This document shows, in pieces, positions 1 through 9,017 of a stretch of 64,000 nt of DNA. This DNA is from Paroceanicella profunda (GTDB lineage Bacteria > Pseudomonadota > Alphaproteobacteria > Rhodobacterales > Rhodobacteraceae): contig NZ_CP040818.1 of assembly GCF_005887635.2 (NCBI RefSeq), positions 496,001 through 560,000 on the forward strand. The letters are read 5' to 3'. The position numbers and the translations under genes are program-made. Below the pieces are notes generated by a model. That model was not told the origin of the DNA. It ran no database searches and was given only the letters and a program-made list of their open reading frames with translations. Within the stretch, counting starts at the first letter, position 1, and each line of letters starts with the position of its first letter.

Positions 1-360
1 GTGCCAGATTCCGGTGGCGTATTGCAGCCCCTGCACGCCGCGGCAGCGGAACAGGCGCAGCGCCGCCGGGTCCGGCTCCGGGGCCACCACGGCCAGCCAG
101 TCCGCCCCGCCCAGCGGCACGAAGGCCTGGCTGCCCTTCGGATGGCGTTCCAGCATCGCGATCTCCAGCGGCCGGGGGCGGCCACGGAAGAGGGAAATCA
201 CCGTGTCCGCGTCCGTCTCGGCGGTGGCGAGGGCGTGGTAGCGGGTGGTGAAGCCGGCGTTGATCTCCTTCGCGGTGGCCGGGTCGTCCCAGATCACCCG
301 GCCGAAGGGGGCGAAGCTCTCCGGGGTGAGGGGCTCGGGCCGGAGGTCCGGCAGGCTCAT
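1..360 (-). CDS. allA: Ureidoglycolate lyase, 3' end cut by the window edge
   Basis: AllA splits ureidoglycolate into glyoxylate and urea, the last step of allantoin breakdown. The 120 codons visible begin ATG at 360 and run off the window start without a stop. The protein reads MSLPDLRPEPLTPESFAPFG, then has the family landmarks INAGFTTRYH, ISLFRGRPR, MLERHPKGSQAFVPL and QGLQYATGIWH. The ATG overlaps the allantoicase stop by 4 bp (ATGA), so the two genes are almost certainly translationally coupled. Identification is from the conserved motif order; only the C-terminal quarter or so is missing. Confidence 0.92.
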   Translation of the reverse strand, partial: MSLPDLRPEPLTPESFAPFGRVIWDDPATAKEINAGFTTRYHALATAETDADTVISLFRGRPRPLEIAMLERHPKGSQAFVPLGGADWLAVVAPEPDPAALRLFRCRGVQGLQYATGIWH

Positions 361-1367
361 GCCCGCCGCCCCCAGATGCGCAGCCGGCCGATGCCGCCGT
401 CGGGGAAGATGTTGAGCTTCAGGTGGGTGACCGTGCCGATGGCGTTCAGCGCCTCCGCGCCGAACGTGTGGATCTCGGCCGGGTGCATCTTCTGCGGCTC
501 CAGCAGGGTGGGCCAGAACATCGACTGGGTGATGATGCTGTCATCGGTGCCGAAGCGCACCTCGGCGGCCTGCAGGCCGGCGCGGTCGGGGTAGTTGCCC
601 CTGTAGTGGCCGGTGTCGATCTCGACCTTCTCGATGATCCCGGGCGCGCCGAGCGCGAGGATCAGCCAGTCGTTCCCCGGCTCGCGGCGGCGGCGGGTTT
701 CCCAGCCGTCGCCCATGTTCACCGGCCGGCCCTCGGAGAGCAGCGCCCAGACATCGCCGTAATGCGCATCGTTGTAGCCCAGCACCCGGCCGCCGTTGCG
801 CAGCGCGGAGAGTTCGACCACGCCGGAGCCGGCGGCCTCCCAGTCCGGCAGCGGGTCGCCGTAGACGCGCAGCCGCGCCATGCCGCCGTCGGGGAAGATG
901 TTGAGGCGCAGGTGGGTCCACGCCCCGTCCGTCACCGCTTCGGCGAAGGTGTGGGCATTGCCCGACAGGGTGGTGGCGGGAACGATCTCGGTCCAGCCGG
1001 CGTCGTCTTCCGGCGGCGTCGGGCCTTCGGCCGCCCAGAGCGAGGCGGCGCGGGGGTAGTTGCCGGTGAAATGCGAGGTGTCGAAGTCCACCCCGGCGAT
1101 GCGGCCCGGCCCGCCGAGGCGGATGATGCACCAGTCATGCCCGGCGTTGCGGCGGCGGATGCTTTCCCAACCGTCCATCCATTTGCCGTTCTCGTCATAG
1201 ACGTCGGGCTTGAACACCGCCGGCGCGTCCTGCAGCATCCGCGCCATCGGGGCGAAGAAGTCATCGGTGCAGCGCAGGGTGGTCGCGCCCAGGCGGGGCG
1301 AGGCGAGATTGATCTTGCCCAGGGCCCAGTCCGGAAGCGGGGCGGGGGCGGCGACGATGTCGGTCAT
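357..1367 (-). CDS. alc: Allantoicase
   Basis: Allantoicase hydrolyses allantoate to ureidoglycolate and urea, so its product feeds the AllA encoded directly downstream. The 336-residue length is normal for the family. The protein is an internal duplication of a jelly-roll domain: each half has an FDTSHFTGNYP / IDTGHYRGNYP segment, and each ends with an HLRLNIFPDGG / HLKLNIFPDGG segment. The ATG at 1367 has a GAGGAG ribosome-binding site 7 bases upstream. With allA and puuE it forms a purine-ring catabolic set, although an oxidoreductase gene on the opposite strand separates it from puuE. Confidence 0.95.
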   Translation of the reverse strand: MTDIVAAPAPLPDWALGKINLASPRLGATTLRCTDDFFAPMARMLQDAPAVFKPDVYDENGKWMDGWESIRRRNAGHDWCIIRLGGPGRIAGVDFDTSHFTGNYPRAASLWAAEGPTPPEDDAGWTEIVPATTLSGNAHTFAEAVTDGAWTHLRLNIFPDGGMARLRVYGDPLPDWEAAGSGVVELSALRNGGRVLGYNDAHYGDVWALLSEGRPVNMGDGWETRRRREPGNDWLILALGAPGIIEKVEIDTGHYRGNYPDRAGLQAAEVRFGTDDSIITQSMFWPTLLEPQKMHPAEIHTFGAEALNAIGTVTHLKLNIFPDGGIGRLRIWGRRA

Positions 1368-1499
1368 GGAAAGCTCCTCAGGGGCCGGTCTGCTCCAGAG
1401 CTATCCGCGCGTCCTGCGCTTGGCAAGCGAGGCGGCGGCGCGCGGGCGGCAGGATTCTCGGTCCCCGGGGGTTTTCAAGCCGGTTAAATGTCGTATGTG

Positions 1500-1509
1500 T
1501 GTGTACACA
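1500..1509. promoter_or_regulatory. Perfect 10-bp palindrome in the alc/OYE divergent gap
   Basis: TGTGTACACA is a perfect palindrome 27 bp before the OYE start codon, inside a short AT-richer stretch of an otherwise GC-rich 169-bp divergent intergenic region. Its position suits a repressor operator for the OYE gene, and possibly for alc. The binding protein is unknown. Confidence 0.35.
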
Positions 1510-1536
1510 AGTTTCTGTTCAGCCGAGGAGCACCCG

Positions 1537-2631
1537 ATGGCGCATGATGCCCTTTTCAAGCCGATGGAAATCGGTGCGATCACCGTTCCGAACCGGGTGC
1601 TGATGGCACCGCTCACCCGCAACCGCGCCCAGGCCGACGGCACTCCGAACGCGCTTGCCGGGCTCTATTACGCGCAGCGCGCCTCCGCCGGGCTGATCAT
1701 CTCCGAGGCCACGCAGATCTCCGCGCAGGGCAAGGGCTACAAGGACACCCCGGGCATCTACACGCCCGGGCACGTGGCCGCCTGGTCGGAGATCGTGAAC
1801 CGGGTGCATGCCGCCGGCGGGCGCATCGTGCTGCAGCTGTGGCATGTGGGGCGCATCTCGCACACCTCGCTGCAGCCCGATGGCGCCAGTCCGGTGGCGC
1901 CTTCGGCGATCCGCGCCAAGGGCAAGACCTACATCGAGGAAGGCTTCGCCGACGTCTCCGAGCCCCGCGCGCTGGAGACCTCCGAGCTGGCCGGCATCGT
2001 GGAGGACTACCGCCACGCGGCCAAATGCGCCAAGGATGCCGGGTTCGACGGCGTCGAGATCCACGCCGCGAACGGCTACCTTCTGCACCAGTTCATCGCG
2101 GACCAGACCAACACGCGCACTGACAGCTACGGCGGCTCGATCAGCAACCGCATCCGCCTCACCCTCGAGGTGGTGCGCGCGGTGAACCAGGTCTGGCCGT
2201 CGGACCGCATCGGCATCCGCCTCACCCCGACCCAGCGCGCGAACGACTGCCTCGACAGCACTCCGGAAGCCACCTTCGGCGCGCTGCTGGACGCCCTGGC
2301 GATGCAGGACCTCGCCTATGTGCATTTCGTGGAGAAGTTCCCCGGCGCCCAGCAGGACGAGACCGAGCTCGGCATCCTCAAGCGCCTGCGCGAAAAGGTG
2401 CGCTGCCGCTTCATCGGCAACGGTGACTACGGCACCGAGGAAGCGGAGCAGCGCGTGGCCTCCGGCGCGGTGGACGCGGTGGCCTTCGGCCGCAAGTTCA
2501 TCGCCAACCCGGACCTGCCGGAGCGCCTGCGCACCGACGCGGAGCTGAACACTCCCGACCAGGCCACCTTCTACGGCGGCGGCAGCAAGGGTTACGTGGA
2601 CTACCCGTTCCTCGAAGCCGAAACCGACTGA
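1537..2631 (+). CDS. nemA: Old yellow enzyme family FMN oxidoreductase (NemA-like)
   Basis: This flavoprotein reduces activated alkenes, quinones or N-ethylmaleimide with NAD(P)H. The start at 1537 is chosen for its AGGAG site at 1526-1530; the frame is open further upstream but that part has no family similarity. The 364 residues begin with FKPMEIGAITVPNRVLMAPL, carry LQLWHVGR, and have the catalytic His/Asn pair in HAANGYLLHQF (H176, N179). NTRTDSYGGS and the C-terminal phosphate-binding FIGNGDYGT and AFGRKFIANPDL follow. It lies alone between two purine-catabolism genes on the other strand. Family assignment is firm; the natural substrate cannot be read from sequence. Confidence 0.93.
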   Translation: MAHDALFKPMEIGAITVPNRVLMAPLTRNRAQADGTPNALAGLYYAQRASAGLIISEATQISAQGKGYKDTPGIYTPGHVAAWSEIVNRVHAAGGRIVLQLWHVGRISHTSLQPDGASPVAPSAIRAKGKTYIEEGFADVSEPRALETSELAGIVEDYRHAAKCAKDAGFDGVEIHAANGYLLHQFIADQTNTRTDSYGGSISNRIRLTLEVVRAVNQVWPSDRIGIRLTPTQRANDCLDSTPEATFGALLDALAMQDLAYVHFVEKFPGAQQDETELGILKRLREKVRCRFIGNGDYGTEEAEQRVASGAVDAVAFGRKFIANPDLPERLRTDAELNTPDQATFYGGGSKGYVDYPFLEAETD

Positions 2632-3177
2632 CCTGCGCGATACCCCGCCCGGAACACCGCCCGGGCGGGGCCTCCCTCCTCCGGGGCCTCACGCAACGCC
2701 CCGAAACCCCACGCCCGGCGGGTGGCGGCGCGGACGGCCCGGCTGCGCAGCGCGCCCGCCCCGCGCCGCCACCCGCCGCGCGTTTCCGGCCCTCGCGCCC
2801 GACCCCGCGGCACTCTCTCCCCCGTCACCGGACCGCGCGCCTTGCTCCGTGGCTCTCCCCCGCTACCGTCCCCTGCGCCCGGCTCCACGGCCCTCCTCCA
2901 CTACCGTCCCCCGCACCCGGCTCCACGGCCCTCCTCCGCTACCGTCCCCCGCGCCCGGCTCCACGGCCCTCCTCCGCTACCGGACCTCGCGGCTCTCCCA
3001 CCCCCGTCCCCGGGCGTCGGCGTGCGAGGCCGCGGACGGCCCGACGGGGCTCGATGCCCCTGAGGGACGTTTCCCCTCGCGCCGCCCGCAATCCTGTCAT
3101 GCGGCGGCCCGTTCCGGGCCATTCCCCCGTCTCGGACGGTCTGCCCTGCGGGCCGCCCGCCCTCGGGCAGGCCCGGG
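2632..3177. repeat. Convergent intergenic region with a 38-bp tandem repeat
   Basis: No gene is visible in these 546 bases between the convergent OYE and puuE genes. Three near-identical 38-bp units lie head to tail at 2863-2900, 2901-2938 and 2939-2976. Each starts CTACCGTCCC and ends CACGGCCCTCCTCC. A truncated fourth unit begins at 2977, and a degenerate copy precedes the array (about 2824-2862). Units differ at only a few positions, so the expansion looks recent. There are no spacers, so it is not a CRISPR array. Confidence 0.85.
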
Positions 3178-4080
3178 TCAGGGCCTGGGGAATTCACGCC
3201 GCCAGTGCCGCGCGATGTCCAGCCGGGTGGTGACCCAGGCGTCCGACCCCGCCGCCGCCACGTGGTCGAGGAAGCGCGCCAGCGCCGCGGCCCGGCCCGG
3301 GCGCCCCACCAGCCGGCAGTGCAGCCCCACCGACATCATCCGCCCGCCCTCCTCGCGCAGCACGTCGAACGTGTCGCGCAGGTAGGCGAAGAACTGGTCG
3401 CCGGAATTGAAGCCCTGCGGCGTGGCGAAGCGCATGTCGTTGGCGTCCAGCGTGTAGGGCACCATCAGGAAGGGGCCTTCCGGGCCGTCGATGTAGTAGG
3501 GCAGCTCGTCGGCATAGACGTCCGCCGAGTATTCGAAGCAGCCGGCGGCCATCGACAGAGGGATGGTGTTCACGCTGGTGCGGCCCTGGTAGATGCCCTC
3601 TGGCGGCCGGCCGACCACCTCGGTGTGCAGGCGCACCGCCTCGGCGATATGGGCGGCTTCCACCTCCGGCGGCACGTCGCGGTAATCGATCCACTTCAGC
3701 CCGTGCGTGGCCATCTCCCAGCCCGCATCGTTCATCGCGCGCACGGCCTCGGGGTTGCGCGCCAGCGCGGTGGCCACGCCGAACACCGTCACAGGCATCC
3801 GGCGGGCGGTGAACATCCGGTGCAGCCGCCAGAACCCGGCGCGGGAGCCGTATTCGTAGATCGATTCCATGTTCATGTGGCGCTGTCCCGGCCAGGGCGC
3901 CGCGCCGACGATCTCGCTCAGGAAGGCCTCGGAGGCGGCGTCTCCGTGCAGGATGTTGTTCTCCCCGCCCTCCTCGTAATTCACCACGAAGTTCACCGCC
4001 ACCCGCGCACCGCCCGGCCAGCGCGGGGAGGGGGGCGTGGCGCCGTAGCCGATCATGTCGCGCGGGTAGTCGTCGGTCAT
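3178..4080 (-). CDS. puuE: Allantoinase PuuE, polysaccharide-deacetylase fold
   Basis: PuuE is the metal-independent allantoinase that hydrolyses allantoin to allantoate, the substrate of the nearby allantoicase. The ATG at 4080 follows a GGAGGAG site. The 300 residues compare well with about 308 in characterised PuuE. Landmarks are YPRDMIGYG at the start, VNFVVNYEEGGEN, NMESIYEYGSRAGFWRL, TFGVATALARNPE-like residues, the MATHGLKWIDY segment, and GLHCRLVGRPGR near the end. It lies convergent to the OYE gene. The first two catabolic steps of this pathway (urate to allantoin) are not encoded in the window. Confidence 0.92.
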   Translation of the reverse strand: MTDDYPRDMIGYGATPPSPRWPGGARVAVNFVVNYEEGGENNILHGDAASEAFLSEIVGAAPWPGQRHMNMESIYEYGSRAGFWRLHRMFTARRMPVTVFGVATALARNPEAVRAMNDAGWEMATHGLKWIDYRDVPPEVEAAHIAEAVRLHTEVVGRPPEGIYQGRTSVNTIPLSMAAGCFEYSADVYADELPYYIDGPEGPFLMVPYTLDANDMRFATPQGFNSGDQFFAYLRDTFDVLREEGGRMMSVGLHCRLVGRPGRAAALARFLDHVAAAGSDAWVTTRLDIARHWRREFPRP

Positions 4081-4257
4081 CCTGGGTCTCCTCCGGGTCG
4101 GGTTCCGCCCGATCCTAGCGGCGCGGCCGGGCCTGTCCAGCCCGGCCCGGCGCGCAGCCGGCGGTGACGCCGCCCGGCGGAGGCCCGCAGCGGCCTTCGC
4201 CACGCCCGCCGCGCTGCGGGGGCCGGAGGCCCCCTCGGCAAGGCGGGCGTTCGCCCC

Positions 4258-5361
4258 TCAGCGGAGCGCGCGCAGGGCCTCGGGCAGCCGGGCTTCCACC
4301 AGGTCGAGATCGGCCGGGGTGCCGGCGGAGATGCGGATGCAGCGGTCCTGCGGCGCCACGAAGGGCATGCGCACGAAGATGCCCCGCGCGCCCAGTTCAC
4401 GCACCAGCGCGCGGGCGAAATCGCCGTCGCGCCCGCAGTCGAGGGTGACGAAATTCGTCGCCGAGGGCAGGGATTCGAGGCCGTTTGCCGCGCCGATCGC
4501 CGCGATGCGGCTGCGCGCCGCCGCCACCTCGCCGCGCACCCGGGTGAGCCAGGCCTCGTCGCCGAGCGCGGCCAGCGCGCCGGCCTGGCTGATGCGGCAC
4601 ATGCCGAAGTGGTTGCGCACCTTGTTGAAGGCGCTTGCCAGCCCCGGCGCGCAGAGCGCGTAGCCCACCCGCGCGCCGGCGAGCCCGTGCGCCTTGGAGA
4701 AGGTGCGGAAGCGGATCACCCGGGGGTCGTCGGCATCGATGTCCGGCGCGGAGCCCTCGGGCGCGAGGTCGATATAGGCCTCGTCGAGGCACAGGAGCGC
4801 ACCCTCCGGCAGGTTCGCGATCATGTCGGTGATCACGCCCGGGGCGTGCAGCCCGGCCATCGGGTTGTCCGGGTTCGCGAGATAGACCAGCGGCGCCCCG
4901 GTCTCGCGGGTCTTCGCGAGCAGGGCCTCGGGATCGGTCGCGTCGCCGGTGTAGGGCACGGTTTCCAGCCGGCCGCCGTAGCCCGCCACGTGGAAGTTGA
5001 ACGTGGGATAGGTGCCGAGGGAGGTGACCACCGGTGTCCCCTGCTGCGTCACCAGCCGCACGAGGTAGCCCAAAAGGCCGTCCACGCCCTCGCCCACCAC
5101 GATGTTCTCCGGCCGGGTTGCGTGACGCGCCGCCAGGGCGTGGCGCAGGTCATGGTTCTCCGGGTCACCGTACATCCAGGTGTCGCGCGCGGCGGCCTCC
5201 ATCGCCGCGATGGCCTTCGGCGAGGGGCCGAACACGCTTTCGTTCGCGCCGAGGCGGGCGTCGAACACCCGGCCGGTGGCGCGCTCCTGGGTTTCCGGAC
5301 CGACGAAGGGCACCGACGCCGGCAGGCTGTCGATGAGAGGGGTATAGCGGGGCGTCATCAT
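4258..5361 (-). CDS. PLP-dependent aminotransferase, HisC-like (class I/II)
   Basis: A fold-type I PLP enzyme of the histidinol-phosphate aminotransferase group, 367 residues. The double ATG at 5361/5358 has an AAAGG site upstream, and the open frame beyond it lies inside valS, so it is rejected. Visible landmarks are LGANESVFGPSP near the N-terminus, YGDPENHDLRHALA, LANPDNPMAG, CLDEAYIDL (PLP-pyridine Asp region), FSKAHGLAGARVGY with the Schiff-base Lys, and a C-terminal RISAGTPADLD with the substrate-carboxylate Arg. It follows valS on the same strand rather than lying in a his operon. It could be a second HisC or a broad aromatic aminotransferase; the substrate is undetermined. Confidence 0.85.
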   Translation of the reverse strand: MMTPRYTPLIDSLPASVPFVGPETQERATGRVFDARLGANESVFGPSPKAIAAMEAAARDTWMYGDPENHDLRHALAARHATRPENIVVGEGVDGLLGYLVRLVTQQGTPVVTSLGTYPTFNFHVAGYGGRLETVPYTGDATDPEALLAKTRETGAPLVYLANPDNPMAGLHAPGVITDMIANLPEGALLCLDEAYIDLAPEGSAPDIDADDPRVIRFRTFSKAHGLAGARVGYALCAPGLASAFNKVRNHFGMCRISQAGALAALGDEAWLTRVRGEVAAARSRIAAIGAANGLESLPSATNFVTLDCGRDGDFARALVRELGARGIFVRMPFVAPQDRCIRISAGTPADLDLVEARLPEALRALR

Positions 5362-5378
5362 CCCGACCTTTGCGAAAG

Positions 5379-5402
5379 GCCCCCCGCACGCGCCCGGGGG
5401 GC
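5379..5402 (-). terminator. 8-bp GC hairpin between valS and the aminotransferase
   Basis: GCCCCCCG at 5379-5386 pairs perfectly with CGGGGGGC at 5395-5402 across an 8-base loop. Read on the minus strand it is followed by CTTT, a weak U-tract. It may partially terminate valS transcripts or act as an attenuator before the aminotransferase gene. Confidence 0.4.
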
Positions 5403-5422
5403 AAAGTGAAGCCGGATGCGCG

Positions 5423-8400
5423 TCAGGCCATTTCCGCCACGCGGGCGAGCGCGCCGCGCAGCTTGTCGATCTCGGTCTCCGCGGCGGCGAGGCGCTCACG
5501 CTGCTCCTCGACCACCTCCTCGGGGGCCTTGGCGAGGAAGGCGGCGTTGCCGAGCTTGGAGGTGAGGCCCTTGACCTCCTTCTCCAGCTTGGCCAGCCCC
5601 TTCTCCAGCCGGGCCTTCTCGGCGGCCACGTCGACAACCTCGGCCAGGGGCAGGCACAGGGTCGCCCCCTCCACCGTGAGGGTGACGGCGCCCTTCGGCG
5701 CGGCCCCGGCGCGCGGCATGTCCGGCACACGGGCCAGCCGCGCGATCAGCTCCGCGGCGCCAGCCAGCCGGGCCTCGGCCGCGGCATCGGCCTCCAGGAT
5801 CACCAGCGGCACCTTCGCGCCCGGCGAGACGTTCATCTCCGCGCGCACGGAGCGGATGTCGGAGATGAGCCCGATCACCCAGCCCAGTTCCGCGTCCGCC
5901 GCCGGGTCGGCGATCTCCGGCCCGTAGTCCGGCCAGTCCGTGTGCACGAGCATCTTCGGCCGCGCGGCGATGGCGCCCCAGAGCTCCTCGGTGAGGAAGG
6001 GCATGAACGGGTGCAGCAGCACCAGGCACTGGTCGAGCACCCAGGCCATGACACCTTGCGTCTCCTCCCGCGCCGGGTGGCCCTCGGCGAGCAGCGGCTT
6101 GGCGAATTCCACGTACCAGTCACACACCACGCCCCAGACATGGGCATAGAGCCCGTTGGCGGCGTCGTTGAAGCGGTAGGCGGCGAGCGCCTCGTCGGTG
6201 GCCGCACGGATGCGCCCGGTCTCGCCGATGATCCAGCGGTTCACGCTTTCCTGCGCCTCAGGGATGCCCTGCCCCGCCGGCTTGCAGCCGTTCATCTCGG
6301 CAAAGCGCGCGGCGTTCCACAGCTTGGTGCCGAAGTTGCGGTAGCCGGCGATGCGGGCGGTGGAGAGCTTCAGGTCACGCCCCATCGCGGCCATGGAGGC
6401 AAGGGTGAAGCGCACGGCATCGGCGCCGTATTCGTCGATGAGCTCGAGCGGATCGAGCACATTGCCGAGCGACTTCGACATCTTCTTGCCCTTCTCGTCG
6501 CGGACGAGCGCGTGGACATAGACGGTGTGGAAGGGCACTTCCTTCATGAAATGCGTGCCGAGCATCATCATCCGGGCGACCCAGAAGAAGATGATGTCGA
6601 AGCCGGTGACGAGTACGTCGGTCTTGTAGTAGCGGGCGAGCTCGGGCGTCTGGTCCGGCCAGCCAAGCGTGCCGAAGGGCCAGAGGCCGGAGGAGAACCA
6701 GGTGTCGAGCACGTCCGGGTCGCGGAATAGCGGGACGTAAGCGTCGGGCTTTCCAATAGAAAAGGCATAGACATCAGCGAAGAACTGTTCCTTGAAGCGT
6801 TCATCGACATTGTCGATGACGCCTACTGAAACTCCGTAATATTCTTGAGCCGCGCGAAGCGCCTCTTCCTCCGTTTCAGCACAGAAGGTCTCAAAGGATG
6901 TCCATCCCTTCTCACCCAAGGCCCTCGCTTCCTCTTCCGAAAGATCTAGGCATTCCTTCGACGGCCCGTACCACACCGGAATCTGATGGCCCCACCAGAG
7001 CTGGCGCGAGATGCACCAGGGCTCGATGTTCTCCATCCAGTGGTAATACACCTTGGTGTCCCGCTCCGGCAGGATCTGCGTGGCACCGGACCGCACCGCC
7101 TCGATGGCGGGCTTCGCCAGCGTCTGCGCGTCGACGAACCACTGGTCGGTGAGCATCGGCTCGATCACCACCTTCGAACGGTCGCCGAAGGGCTGCATGA
7201 TCGGCTTCGCCTCGACGAAGGGCACCATCTCGGTGGTGGTCTCGCCGGTCTCCGCGTCGGTGCGGCTCTCCGCGACCATCACGGCGAGGCCGGCGGCAGT
7301 GATGTCCTCGACCACGGCCTTGCGGGCTATGAGCCGGTCCATGCCGCGGTACTTTTCCGGCACGAGGTTGAGGGCGTCGATCTCGGCCTCGGAGGCTTCG
7401 GCCCCGGCAGCGATGGCGCGGGCCTGGATCACGGCGGCCTCGTAGGGCGCACCGTCGGCGCGCATGCGGCCGCGGGTGTCCATCAGCCGGTACATGGGCA
7501 GATTGTTGCGCTTCGCGACCTGGTAGTCGTTGAAGTCATGCGCGCCGGTGATCTTCACCGCGCCGGAGCCGAATTCCGGGTCCGGATACTCGTCGGTGAT
7601 GATCGGGATCAGCCGGTCGCAGAGCGGCAGGTGCACCATCTTGCCGACGATGGGCGCATAGCGCGCGTCATCGGGCGACACGGCCACGGCGCCGTCGCCG
7701 AGCATGGTCTCGGGGCGGGTGGTGGCGATGGAGATGTAGTCGCGCGTCTCGCGGAAGGTGACGTTGCCGTCCGCGTCCTTCTCCACGTACTCGTAGGTCT
7801 CGCCGCCGGCGAGCGTGTACTTGAAGTGCCACATGTGGCCGGGGCGCTCGATGCTCTCCACCTCGAGGTCGGAGATGGCGGTCTCGAAATGCGGGTCCCA
7901 GTTCACCAGGCGCTTGCCGCGATAGATCAGCCCCTCGTTGTAGAGGGTCACGAACACCTTCAGCACGGCGCGCTGGAAGGTCTCGTCCATGGTGAAGGCG
8001 TTGCGGTCCCAGTCGCAGGAGGCGCCGAGGCGCTTGAGCTGGTTGATGATCGTCCCGCCGGATTCTTCCTTCCACTCCCAGACCTTGTCGATGAAGGCTT
8101 CGCGGCCCATCTCGCGGCGCGAGGGGGCGCCCTCAGCGGCGAGCTTGCGCTCCACGACCATCTGTGTGGCGATGCCGGCATGGTCCTGCCCGGGCTGCCA
8201 GAGCGTGTCGAAGCCGCGCATCCGGTGCCAGCGCACGAGGATGTCCTGCAGGGTGTTGTTGAAGGCATGGCCCATGTGCAGGCTGCCGGTTACGTTCGGC
8301 GGCGGGATCATGATGCAGAAGGTCTCGGGCCGCGAGGCATTGGCGCCGGCGCGGAAGGCACCGGCCTTTTCCCACGCGGCGGAGATCTGCGCCTCGGCGG

Positions 8401-8431
8401 CGGCGGCTTCGAAGGTCTTTTCCATGGTCAT
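5423..8431 (-). CDS. valS: Valyl-tRNA synthetase
   Basis: ValS charges tRNA-Val. The class I signatures are intact: [17 protein letters not shown] (HIGH motif) near the N-terminus and KKMSKSLGN (KMSKS) in the middle third. The editing domain lies between them, followed by an anticodon-binding region and a C-terminal coiled-coil arm rich in Lys, Glu and Leu. The start is taken as the ATG at 8431, giving [14 protein letters not shown] and 1002 residues; ATG 8425 is equally possible, and 8452 lacks a good ribosome-binding site. A stretch of about 240 bases (6721-6960), just after [15 protein letters not shown], has markedly lower GC than the rest of the gene (see findings). Confidence 0.97.
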   Translation of the reverse strand: MTMEKTFEAAAAEAQISAAWEKAGAFRAGANASRPETFCIMIPPPNVTGSLHMGHAFNNTLQDILVRWHRMRGFDTLWQPGQDHAGIATQMVVERKLAAEGAPSRREMGREAFIDKVWEWKEESGGTIINQLKRLGASCDWDRNAFTMDETFQRAVLKVFVTLYNEGLIYRGKRLVNWDPHFETAISDLEVESIERPGHMWHFKYTLAGGETYEYVEKDADGNVTFRETRDYISIATTRPETMLGDGAVAVSPDDARYAPIVGKMVHLPLCDRLIPIITDEYPDPEFGSGAVKITGAHDFNDYQVAKRNNLPMYRLMDTRGRMRADGAPYEAAVIQARAIAAGAEASEAEIDALNLVPEKYRGMDRLIARKAVVEDITAAGLAVMVAESRTDAETGETTTEMVPFVEAKPIMQPFGDRSKVVIEPMLTDQWFVDAQTLAKPAIEAVRSGATQILPERDTKVYYHWMENIEPWCISRQLWWGHQIPVWYGPSKECLDLSEEEARALGEKGWTSFETFCAETEEEALRAAQEYYGVSVGVIDNVDERFKEQFFADVYAFSIGKPDAYVPLFRDPDVLDTWFSSGLWPFGTLGWPDQTPELARYYKTDVLVTGFDIIFFWVARMMMLGTHFMKEVPFHTVYVHALVRDEKGKKMSKSLGNVLDPLELIDEYGADAVRFTLASMAAMGRDLKLSTARIAGYRNFGTKLWNAARFAEMNGCKPAGQGIPEAQESVNRWIIGETGRIRAATDEALAAYRFNDAANGLYAHVWGVVCDWYVEFAKPLLAEGHPAREETQGVMAWVLDQCLVLLHPFMPFLTEELWGAIAARPKMLVHTDWPDYGPEIADPAADAELGWVIGLISDIRSVRAEMNVSPGAKVPLVILEADAAAEARLAGAAELIARLARVPDMPRAGAAPKGAVTLTVEGATLCLPLAEVVDVAAEKARLEKGLAKLEKEVKGLTSKLGNAAFLAKAPEEVVEEQRERLAAAETEIDKLRGALARVAEMA

Positions 8432-8570
8432 CGCCCAGCATCCCCGTAACATCTGAGGACCGCTGTCTAGCGCGCGCGGGCGCGATGTTAAAGCACCAGC
8501 ATGCGCCGGGATGCCAGAATCGCGCGCGGCGGTGGCCCCCGGGGCGTGCGGGCGGCCCCGGGGCCGGTAT

Positions 8571-8900
8571 TCAGCCCTTCTCGCGGGCGTCCAGGGCCCG
8601 GGCCACCTCGCGGCGCACCATGCGGCGGATGTTGGAGGAAATGCGCTCGCCCAGTTCGCCGCGCAACTCGGAGCGGACGATCTGGCGAATGTGCTCGGCG
8701 AGGTCGGCCGCCTCGGCGAAGCTCTCCACGTCGGGTTCCTCCACCCGCATCTCGCGGGTGAGCAACAGGCGTTCGGCCGGCGGCGGCGCGGCCTTGCGCT
8801 GGCCGCGGCGGCTGTTCTCTTCCTCGGTCACGAGCCTTCGGATCGAGGACAGGACATCCTCGACGCTTGGGGTCTCGCGCGTGTCGCCGGGCTCTGCCAT
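8571..8900 (-). CDS. Small PopZ/DUF2497-like protein
   Basis: A 109-residue protein. The N-terminal motif [13 protein letters not shown] matches the short helix that opens PopZ/DUF2497 proteins (consensus MEEILASIRRI). The C-terminal half is a charged helix ([20 protein letters not shown]) ending in [14 protein letters not shown], like the multimerising tail of the family. PopZ is the polar organising protein of many alphaproteobacteria. This one is shorter because the acidic/proline linker is reduced. ATG 8900 follows GAGGTGG. It lies between tolC and valS on the same strand, an order I recall as conserved in Rhodobacteraceae. A polar-scaffold role is inferred from the family only. Confidence 0.7.
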   Translation of the reverse strand: MAEPGDTRETPSVEDVLSSIRRLVTEEENSRRGQRKAAPPPAERLLLTREMRVEEPDVESFAEAADLAEHIRQIVRSELRGELGERISSNIRRMVRREVARALDAREKG

Positions 8901-9017
8901 GCCACCTCGAAGATCGCCGGAGGGCCTCAGTGCCCCCCGTTCCCGATGGATACGGCTTTCGCGTCCGTCAGGCAATCGGTCAGGTGGGGGGCGGTGAACT
9001 CTGGGCAGCCGCGGAGG

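Noticed and set aside
5362..5730. Extended N-terminus for the HisC-like aminotransferase
   Set aside because: The extension lies inside valS in another frame and has no similarity to the family; the double ATG at 5361/5358 fits the conserved start.
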